The translations under genes were made by a program, and so were the position numbers. This document shows positions 1 through 4,425 of a stretch of DNA of 5,037 nt, in pieces. The notes below the pieces were generated by a model. It was not told the origin of the DNA and did not search any database. It was given only the letters and a program-made list of their open reading frames with translations. The first letter of the stretch is position 1, and every line of letters starts with the position of its first letter. Source of the DNA: Methylococcaceae bacterium (GTDB taxonomy: Bacteria; Pseudomonadota; Gammaproteobacteria; Methylococcales; Methylococcaceae); NCBI GenBank assembly GCA_028678445.1, contig JAJRDJ010000029.1, positions 1 through 5,037 on the forward strand. Direction: 5' to 3'.

Positions 1-495
1 ACGCGCATGCGTTGCCTCGCTCATGCCATCGGACAGTCGCTGGAACATGCGTATGCCCATCATATCCAGCGACTCATGGTGATTGGCAACTTTGCCTTGC
101 TGGCGGGACTGGACCCGACGGCGGTGCATCGCTGGTATCTTGGTGTGTATATCGACGCCTTCGAATGGGTGGAATTACCCAATACCTTGGGGATGAGCCA
201 GTATGCCGATGGGGGATTACTGGCTACCAAGCCATATGTCTCCAGCGCGGCGTATATTGATCGGATGAGTGATTATTGCAAAGGCTGTCATTACGAACGC
301 AAAGCCCGGCTGGGTGATCGGGCTTGCCCCTTCAATGCCCTGTATTGGGATTTCTTCGCCCGCCATGCCTATAAACTCTCCAGAAACCCCCGTATCGGCA
401 TGGTTTACCCGCAGTTAAGGAAAATGGCGAAAGCCGATGTATTGGCTTTGCGCAGACAGGCGGAACAGCATCGCCAGCACTTGAATGACTTGTAA
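1..495 (+). CDS. Iron-sulfur photolyase/cryptochrome-like protein (FeS-BCP type), C-terminal part
   Basis: This is the C-terminal end of a 'deoxyribodipyrimidine photolyase-related protein', the prokaryotic (6-4) photolyase family that binds FAD and a [4Fe-4S] cluster and repairs UV lesions in DNA using light. The reading frame is already open at base 1, so the ATG at 7 is internal and the gene begins outside the window. Counting from that Met, family hallmarks are HAYAHHIQRLM (residues 14-24), GNFALLAG (27-34), WVELPNTLGM (54-63), a YADGG turn (66-70), MSDYCKGC (87-94) and ACPFNALYWDF (106-116). Four cysteines, C3, C91, C94 and C107, match the spacing expected for the cluster ligands. The last 25 or so residues form a charged helix rich in Arg, Gln and His. 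The N-terminal antenna domain and much of the FAD pocket lie upstream. The stop codon at 493-495 sits inside a perfect dyad. No operon partner follows. Family assignment is firm; the exact lesion specificity is inferred from the family. Confidence 0.93.
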   Translation, partial: TRMRCLAHAIGQSLEHAYAHHIQRLMVIGNFALLAGLDPTAVHRWYLGVYIDAFEWVELPNTLGMSQYADGGLLATKPYVSSAAYIDRMSDYCKGCHYERKARLGDRACPFNALYWDFFARHAYKLSRNPRIGMVYPQLRKMAKADVLALRRQAEQHRQHLNDL

Positions 496-500
496 GTCAT
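485..500. repeat. Inverted repeat across the photolyase stop codon
   Basis: ATGACTT at 485-491 and AAGTCAT at 494-500 are perfect 7-base inverted copies separated by two bases (GT), and the TAA stop codon falls on the second arm. The two-base gap is too short for a normal RNA loop, and no T-run follows, so this is not a convincing terminator. It could be a protein-binding dyad or chance. Confidence 0.4.
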
Positions 501-734
501 GCGGTATGGTATGCGGACCCACCCAATTTGCACTGGTCGGCAGATTTCAAGAAAACTGCCGTAACGATTCGGGTAGCTTAGAAGTTAATGGCGATTCCCG
601 CACGCACCATACGCGGCTGTATGGGGTGGAAGATGGTCGACTTGTATTGAGCTACGTTACCGCCGGGACATTGGTGGCCCGTGCTAAAGGTATTACAGAT
701 GCCATTTGATACCAGTAGGCAATAGCATTGGCCT
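496..734. other. Intergenic region between photolyase gene and IS remnant
   Basis: About 240 bases without a supported gene. A 74-codon open frame (485-709, +) starts inside the photolyase gene, has no visible ribosome binding site, and its translation resembles no family I recognise. The only repeat seen is a short direct repeat of ATGCGG at 499-504 and 511-516. No terminator-like hairpin with a T-run was found. Confidence 0.5.
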
Positions 735-1060
735 AGGTGTCCAGGAGGTTGAACACATGCACTTCAATCTACATAACAAGTTCACAGAAAAAAAGTTAGT
801 TGGTATATTGCGGCGAAATTCTCAAAGCTTTCATCGATGGCGGATTCCACCTCTTCCGGCGCGAACAGCTTGATAGGGTAGCTCTCGTATTTGATCTTCT
901 TCCAGACCAGTTCGATGCGGTTGAGCTCAGGGCTATTGGGTGGCAGAAAGTCGCAGCGCAGGCCCTATTCTTCCAGCAGTTTCCGATAAAGCGCTAAAGC
1001 TTTGGCCGTGTGGATCGACGCATTGTCGAGAATTACCACCAACGGCCGCGTCACCCGTAC
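735..1060 (-). mobile_element. Remnant of an IS630-family insertion sequence
   Basis: This is the 3' end of an IS630-type element, recognised from the transposase C-terminus it encodes on the minus strand. The outer end is placed near 735-756 because a short imperfect dyad (GTGTCCA at 737-743 against TGAACAC at 750-756, six of seven pairs) lies about 25 bases beyond the transposase stop, where IS630 terminal repeats usually lie. The dyad abuts a CTAG at 733-736; IS630 is known to insert at the TA of CTAG sites. No matching terminal repeat was found on the other side, so the 5' half of the element, with the first catalytic Asp, appears deleted. The family call is good; the exact ends are inferred. 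Confidence 0.7.
782..1060 (-). pseudogene. IS630-family DDE transposase, C-terminal fragment, broken by an in-frame stop
   Basis: Reading the minus strand downward from about 1060, the frame gives TRPLVVILDNASIHTAKA, then a TAG stop at 965-967, then in the same frame GLRCDFLPPNSPELNRIELV and WKKIKYESYPIKLFAPEEVE, ending at a TGA at 782-784. VILDNASIH carries the second catalytic Asp of the DDE triad and SPELNRIE carries the Glu, both typical of IS630 transposases. The amber codon replaces what is normally a Lys, Arg or Gln just after the LLEE helix, so one base change could explain it. The N-terminal helix-turn-helix and first catalytic Asp are missing. The fragment cannot make an active transposase. 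Apart from the stop, the frame is intact over about 90 codons, which suggests fairly recent decay. Confidence 0.85.
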
Positions 1061-1270
1061 CAGGAGGGCCATGGGAAAACCAACGAACCATAGGCCGTGA
1101 CGTTCTGCCGAGGTGGCGACCCCTTCCTGGGCATTGGCTCGGCCTTCCGCGTTGATCTCGCGCAATGTTTCCATCCCCATCACCTTGGTTTCTTCCTGTT
1201 CCGGAGCAGGGGTGTTGGCGATTGTTTTCGGTACCGGATCATCGTTCTTGACCGGTTTAACCAGTGTCAT
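965..1270 (-). CDS. Unidentified reading frame fused to the transposase fragment
   Basis: An open frame of 101 codons begins at an ATG at 1268-1270, preceded by a weak purine-rich site (AAGAG, five bases upstream of the ATG). Its first 70 or so residues (MTLVKPVKNDDPVPK, then a Pro/Glu-rich linker, then METLREINAEG and a short hydrophobic run GLWFVGFPMALL) do not look like an IS630 N-terminus and match nothing I recognise. It then runs without a break into the transposase C-terminal segment and ends at the TAG at 965-967. A GTG at 1289-1291 is a possible earlier start. The simplest reading is an unrelated small gene truncated where it joins the IS remnant, making a chance fusion. Whether it is expressed cannot be told. 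Confidence 0.3.
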   Translation of the reverse strand: MTLVKPVKNDDPVPKTIANTPAPEQEETKVMGMETLREINAEGRANAQEGVATSAERHGLWFVGFPMALLVRVTRPLVVILDNASIHTAKALALYRKLLEE

Positions 1271-1491
1271 TTTTTCTCTTGCGCCTGTCACTGCTCCGGA
1301 CTCTGTAGCGACCTAGGTCTGAGTGGCTTGCGCCTCCACGCACTGGGAACCACGGAGCCCAGAGCCAGGCAGATAGCCCAAATCCTGCGCGGGTTGGGGT
1401 GTTGCAAGGCACTAATTCCATGTCTGTGAAGGCCGGCGCGTGCCCGTCCTCATGAATTCTGTTTAGCGGGTTGATGGCGGGCATTTTTTAA

Positions 1492-1505
1492 TGACCAATC
1501 AGTCA
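1492..1505. promoter_or_regulatory. Operator-like dyad TGAC-N6-GTCA
   Basis: TGACCAATCAGTCA is an inverted repeat with four-base arms and a six-base centre, embedded in AT-rich sequence with TTAATG on one side and GTTAATG on the other. This shape resembles TetR-family operators. It lies about 170 bases upstream of tatA. No regulator gene is nearby, so binding is only a possibility. Confidence 0.25.
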
Positions 1506-1661
1506 GTTAATGGAGTGAAACCGGATTTGCCTGATGACCTGCCTACCCGCATGGTCAGGTTTCCCCTCCCTCAGAGCCGCCATCTATAGAGGCCAACCCT
1601 GCATCATTCAGCTCTGTTTCACGTTAAATCCGGTAAGATGCCCGGGCTATTATTACTTTCT

Positions 1662-1666
1662 GGAGG
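1662..1666 (+). promoter_or_regulatory. Ribosome binding site of tatA
   Basis: GGAGG lies five bases before the ATG at 1672. It decides the start at 1672 over the in-frame ATG at 1534, which has no comparable site. Confidence 0.8.
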
Positions 1667-1671
1667 TTGTC

Positions 1672-1893
1672 ATGGGTATTGGCGTTTGGGAACTCGTTCT
1701 GCTTTTTTTGATAGTGCTGGTGCTGTTTGGCACCAAGCGCTTGCGCAACATCGGCGGTGACCTTGGTTCGGCCATCAAGGGTTTCCGTTCCGCCATGAAC
1801 GATCCGGATACCGGCAAGGATGAGAAAACTTCGGAGCCGGACCCGGCCAAGGCCGAAGCCAAAGTCGAAGACAACAAGGAGAAAGCCGGCTGA
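1672..1893 (+). CDS. tatA: Sec-independent protein translocase protein TatA
   Basis: TatA is the small pore-forming subunit of the twin-arginine translocase, which exports folded proteins, often with cofactors, across the inner membrane with TatBC. The 73-residue product has the family plan: a very short periplasmic N-terminus, one membrane helix (about residues 5-19) with a polar Glu at 7, the FGTKRL hinge (19-24), an amphipathic helix (about 22-42, with IGGDLGSAIKGFRSAM), and a charged Lys/Glu/Asp tail. Length and the hinge fit TatA or TatE rather than the longer TatB. The start is chosen by GGAGG at 1662-1666, five bases before the ATG; a longer frame from 1534 has no such site and adds unrelated residues. 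tatB and tatC do not follow; hypE comes next in the opposite direction. It may therefore be an extra, TatE-like copy, or the locus may have been rearranged. Confidence 0.93.
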   Translation: MGIGVWELVLLFLIVLVLFGTKRLRNIGGDLGSAIKGFRSAMNDPDTGKDEKTSEPDPAKAEAKVEDNKEKAG

Positions 1894-1907
1894 TCATCCG
1901 GATCAGC
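1889..1907. terminator. Hairpin shared by the convergent tatA and hypE ends
   Basis: GCTGATC at 1889-1895 and GATCAGC at 1901-1907 form a perfect seven-pair stem with a five-base loop. The tatA stop (TGA, 1891-1893) lies in one arm and the hypE stop (TGA on the minus strand, 1903-1905) in the other. No T-run follows on the plus strand. On the minus strand the stem is followed by CGGCTTTCTCC, only weakly T-rich. It could be a weak bidirectional terminator or an mRNA 3'-end stabiliser. Confidence 0.45.
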
Positions 1908-2925
1908 AAATCCGGGGCAGGGGATCGTCCTCCAGTTCCGGAAGAATCCGCTCGCCGCCTAGTCGCGTCTCCAGGATTACCCGTGGCGTTCCGGGTTCGA
2001 TCGCACCGATCACCCGGGCGTCAGTGAAACCGCCGGCGTGCAGGGCCGCCACGGCCGGCTCGGCCGCTTCCGGGCTCAGAACGGCGACGACCCGGCCTTC
2101 CGAGGCCAGATAATAGGGGTCGTACCCGAGGATTTCGCACACGCCATGGACTTCCTGCCGGACTGGCAAATCTGCCTCGAGCAGCCGCACGCAGGCCGCC
2201 GTGGCCGAGGCGATATCGTGCGCGACGGTCGCCACGCCACCACGGGTGGGGTCACGCATAAAGCGCAGCCCCGAGTTTTGCAGCAGGATGGCCGTGACCG
2301 GCAGCACGCTGGTGGCGTCGGACCGCAGATTTCCCGACAGCCCGAACTGTTCCCGGGCCAGCATGACAGCCGTGCCGTGATCGCCTAGCGTGCCGCTGAC
2401 AATCAGGCGATCTCCCCGTTGGACACGGTCGAGGCCCAGCTGGATGCCCGCACGGCGGAGGCCAATTCCCGTGGTTGCCAGGTATAGCCCACCGCCCTGG
2501 CCGCGCCGGACCACCTTGGTGTCGCCGGCGAGGACACGCACTCCCGATTCCTCGCAAGCACGGGCAATGGAGCGGCTGATGCGCTCCAGCACGGCGATCT
2601 CCAGTCCTTCCTCGATGAAGACGTTGAGGCTAAGATAGCGCGGCTCGGCGCCGGACACCGCGAGGTCGTTGACCGTGCCATGCACCGCCAGGCTGCCGAT
2701 ATCCCCGCCGGGAAACTCCAGCGGCTCGACGGTGAAACCATCCGTGGTGATGAACCAGTCCGCCTCCACATCATCGAACGGCAAGCGCGCCGCATCGACA
2801 TGGGTATCCAGGGAACTGCCCAAGGCTCGGGCAAAAACTCCGTCAATCAAGTCACGCATTAAACGGCCGCCATTGCCGTGCGCGAGTGAGATCCGGGCGT
2901 CCAGAGGGGTCTGGTCTTCATTCAT
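1903..2925 (-). CDS. hypE: [NiFe] hydrogenase maturation protein HypE (carbamoyl dehydratase)
   Basis: HypE receives a carbamoyl group from HypF on its C-terminal cysteine and dehydrates it with ATP to a thiocyanate, the source of the two CN ligands of the [NiFe] hydrogenase iron; HypCD takes the cyanide. It acts in the cytoplasm as a dimer of the PurM/ThiL-like fold. The 340-residue product is full length for the family. Visible motifs are LAHGNGG (14-20), TTDGFTVEP (60-68), FPGGDIGSLAVHGTVNDLAV (71-90), SGAEPRYLS (91-99), AGDTKVVRRG (133-142), VSGTLGDHG (176-184), MRDPTRGGVA (223-232) and the C-terminal PRIC with the modified Cys as last residue (340). All key features are intact, so it should be active. 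The start has no clear Shine-Dalgarno site. In most genomes hypE follows hypD; here 548 non-coding bases lie upstream. Its G+C content (68-78% in two sampled lines) is well above that of its neighbours. Confidence 0.97.
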   Translation of the reverse strand: MNEDQTPLDARISLAHGNGGRLMRDLIDGVFARALGSSLDTHVDAARLPFDDVEADWFITTDGFTVEPLEFPGGDIGSLAVHGTVNDLAVSGAEPRYLSLNVFIEEGLEIAVLERISRSIARACEESGVRVLAGDTKVVRRGQGGGLYLATTGIGLRRAGIQLGLDRVQRGDRLIVSGTLGDHGTAVMLAREQFGLSGNLRSDATSVLPVTAILLQNSGLRFMRDPTRGGVATVAHDIASATAACVRLLEADLPVRQEVHGVCEILGYDPYYLASEGRVVAVLSPEAAEPAVAALHAGGFTDARVIGAIEPGTPRVILETRLGGERILPELEDDPLPRIC

Positions 2926-2963
2926 GGTGCAAATTTTTGTTGCTCAACTAGAGGATTCGAGGT

Positions 2964-2975
2964 CTTCCGCGGAAG
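2964..2975. promoter_or_regulatory. Perfect 12-base palindrome upstream of hypE
   Basis: CTTCCGCGGAAG reads the same on both strands and lies 38 bases upstream of the hypE start codon, where an operator would be expected. A second, shorter dyad (GGCG at 2975-2978, CGCC at 2986-2989) adjoins it. No regulator can be named from the sequence. Confidence 0.3.
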
Positions 2976-3274
2976 GCGGCGGGATCGCCAATGGCTGGTC
3001 ATGATAGCGGTTGATTGGCTATTCCTCGTGCTTAATGGCGAGGGTGGAGTACCCTGATTCCTGTGGCTTTTACGGATCATCGTTACCAGGGTGACCTGAC
3101 CGGGTTCACTCTCTGCAGAAACTTTCCCCCCTTCAGCGTGGATTATCTTCGTGCAAGAGACTGGAAGATGGCAAGCGCTACCAAAACCCTTCCCCCCCCT
3201 GACATTGCTGTTAGCCCAAGTTTACACTTCCAACCTTAATCAAGACTGAAAGCCATCCAGGACTGATGCCGGTC

Positions 3275-3295
3275 AATTGCCAGTCACCAGCAATT
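3275..3295. repeat. Inverted repeat in the hypE-sensor intergenic region
   Basis: AATTGC at 3275-3280 and GCAATT at 3290-3295 are perfect six-base inverted copies around a nine-base centre. No T-run follows, so a terminator is unlikely. It could be a binding site or chance. Confidence 0.25.
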
Positions 3296-3357
3296 CAGAT
3301 CGAGACTCGGGCTGTTGAATATCAGCCTCTGCGACTGGTTGGGGCTGGATTGCTTGC

Positions 3358-3388
3358 GTCAACCTGCTTGACTTGACTAGACTAGAAC
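3358..3388 (+). promoter_or_regulatory. Dyad and tandem pentamers upstream of the sensor gene
   Basis: GTCAA at 3358-3362 and TTGAC at 3368-3372 form an inverted repeat with a five-base centre. The second arm starts four degenerate tandem pentamers: TTGAC, TTGAC, TAGAC, TAGAA (3368-3387). TTGACT is a good -35 match, but the sequence 17 bases on (TAATGC, 3391-3396) is a poor -10. The cluster lies about 90 bases before the sensor start, a sensible place for a promoter or operator. The role is inferred. Confidence 0.3.
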
Positions 3389-3474
3389 GGTAATGCCCCG
3401 CTCTCACCGGAACTTGACGCCACCCTTCTCTCGTTACGCGGGATACATCCATACACTCAAACGCCGAGAGGTCC

Positions 3475-4425
3475 TTGCTCCCAGTGAAATTTCCCCGCTT
3501 CCACTCCCTTAAATCGCTGATTGTTATTGGCTTTGCGATAGCTGTTATGCCTCTGATTGCCGGCGTCCTGTACGCCGGGCGGACTGTGGAAGAAACCGCC
3601 GTGTTAGGCAGGGATAACCATTACAAAGTGTATGAGCAAACCAAGGCGGTTAACCTGGTTCTGCAGAAGACCTCCGACATCGAACGCAAGGCCCGGTTGT
3701 TTGTTCTCCTGGCTGACCCGAGCCTGCGTCAGCCCTATGAGCGCCAATCCTACGAAACCGCTCGGGCCTCCTTTCGCCTAGCCATAGAAGAATTGCAGAA
3801 GTTATCCGTGGATAACGCAATTATCCTCTTGGCCAGCGAATTGTCGGAAAAGGAGGTATTGATTTATCACCAGATTATTGGATCGGAGGAGTCGGATTCC
3901 TCAAGTCTTCCCAAGTTGCCAGTCGAGCAGGCCTTTGTAGGTTTACGCGAGGCCGCTTCCGCCTTGTCGCGCGCCTTTGAAGATCACGTCGACCTTGAAT
4001 TCAACCAAATGCGCCAACAATCGGAAACTCGAGGCCAAGCGCTACAGGCGAAATTCGCCGCTCTGCTGGGAATTTCTATTGCCTTTATCTTCGCATTGCT
4101 GGTGTATCTGGAGCGTTCGTTGCGGCAGCTGGATGTCTCCATTCGCAAACTGGGGAGAGGAAATTTCGAAGGGCCTGTCACTATTACAGGACCGGCAGAT
4201 TTTGCCGACTTGGGCCAAATACTTGAAGCGCTGCGCACCCGCCTGATGGAATGCGAAAAATTGAATCACTCTGACCAGCACGAAGTCGACGATAAGACCG
4301 GGACACCCTTGGTAGAAACTCTCGAGAATGTGTCACAGCCAGGTGACGGAAAGCTGACTCATGGAGTGCTGGAACATATCGATGACCAGAATCCCGACAC
4401 ACTTAATATCCCTCCCGAGTCATAA
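3475..4425 (+). CDS. GlrK/QseE-like membrane sensor lacking a kinase core
   Basis: The N-terminal two-thirds have the architecture of the sensor kinase GlrK (QseE): a basic leader (SLKSL), a membrane helix at about 14-36, a largely helical periplasmic domain at 37-192 with FVLLADPSLRQPYERQ (76-91) resembling GlrK's conserved region, a second membrane helix at 193-212, and a HAMP linker at 213-262 (VSIRKLGRGNFEGPVTITGP). The protein then ends at residue 316, where a full kinase would have about 470. The tail (263-316) reads like a decayed HisKA segment: TGTPL (275-279) and GKLT (292-295) fall where GlrK has LKTPL and GPLT, but Asp273 sits at the place of the phosphoacceptor His. No HATPase motifs exist in any frame before the next gene. 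The start is TTG at 3475, three bases after GAGG (3468-3471); GTG at 3484 is an equally good choice by N-terminal similarity. It overlaps the next gene by one base. It may signal through partners or be inactive. Confidence 0.85.
   Translation: MLPVKFPRFHSLKSLIVIGFAIAVMPLIAGVLYAGRTVEETAVLGRDNHYKVYEQTKAVNLVLQKTSDIERKARLFVLLADPSLRQPYERQSYETARASFRLAIEELQKLSVDNAIILLASELSEKEVLIYHQIIGSEESDSSSLPKLPVEQAFVGLREAASALSRAFEDHVDLEFNQMRQQSETRGQALQAKFAALLGISIAFIFALLVYLERSLRQLDVSIRKLGRGNFEGPVTITGPADFADLGQILEALRTRLMECEKLNHSDQHEVDDKTGTPLVETLENVSQPGDGKLTHGVLEHIDDQNPDTLNIPPES

Larger units (their letters stand above)
1317..1671. other. Non-coding region upstream of tatA
   Basis: About 355 bases with no supported gene. 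The open frames that cross it on both strands lack ribosome binding sites and recognisable protein content. It holds an operator-like dyad at 1492-1505 and, just before tatA, a TATTAT at 1648-1653 that resembles a -10 box but has no good -35 partner at the right distance. The tatA promoter is probably here but cannot be fixed by eye. Confidence 0.5.
2926..3474. other. Long non-coding region between divergent hypE and the sensor gene
   Basis: This 549-base stretch has no supported gene on either strand and must hold the promoters of hypE (leftward) and of the sensor operon (rightward). It contains a perfect palindrome at 2964-2975, a dyad at 3275-3295, two C-runs (six at 3126-3131, eight at 3192-3199) and a cluster of pentamer repeats at 3368-3387. 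I see no tRNA or riboswitch. I also see no remnant of hypD. A small RNA gene cannot be excluded by eye. Confidence 0.6.

Noticed and set aside
485..709. A 74-codon plus-strand open frame after the photolyase gene
   Set aside because: It starts inside the photolyase gene, lacks a ribosome binding site, and its translation matches no family I know.
757..873. A 38-codon frame with a perfect AGGAGG upstream of its ATG
   Set aside because: The AGGAGG lies inside the presumed terminal repeat of the IS remnant and the frame runs antisense through the transposase C-terminus, so it is most likely coincidence.
800..1429. Several plus-strand open frames across the IS region (800-997, 940-1155, 1097-1429, 1113-1316)
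   Set aside because: They are antisense to the minus-strand transposase fragment and its upstream frame and show no protein-family signal.
1257..1484. A 75-codon minus-strand frame upstream of the chimeric frame
   Set aside because: No ribosome binding site was recognised, and its composition (Trp-, Pro- and Arg-rich) looks like noise.
1534..1671. An upstream extension of tatA by 46 codons
   Set aside because: TatA proteins begin a few residues before the membrane helix, and the GGAGG at 1662-1666 fixes the start at 1672.
2038..2862. Overlapping open frames on both strands inside hypE
   Set aside because: High G+C content makes long shadow frames common; hypE has complete family motifs in its own frame.
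3158..3174. A GG/GC pair with sigma54-like spacing (TGGAAGATGGCAAGC)
   Set aside because: The -12 part is AAGC rather than TTGC and the -24 part lacks the CAC, so the match is too weak to call.
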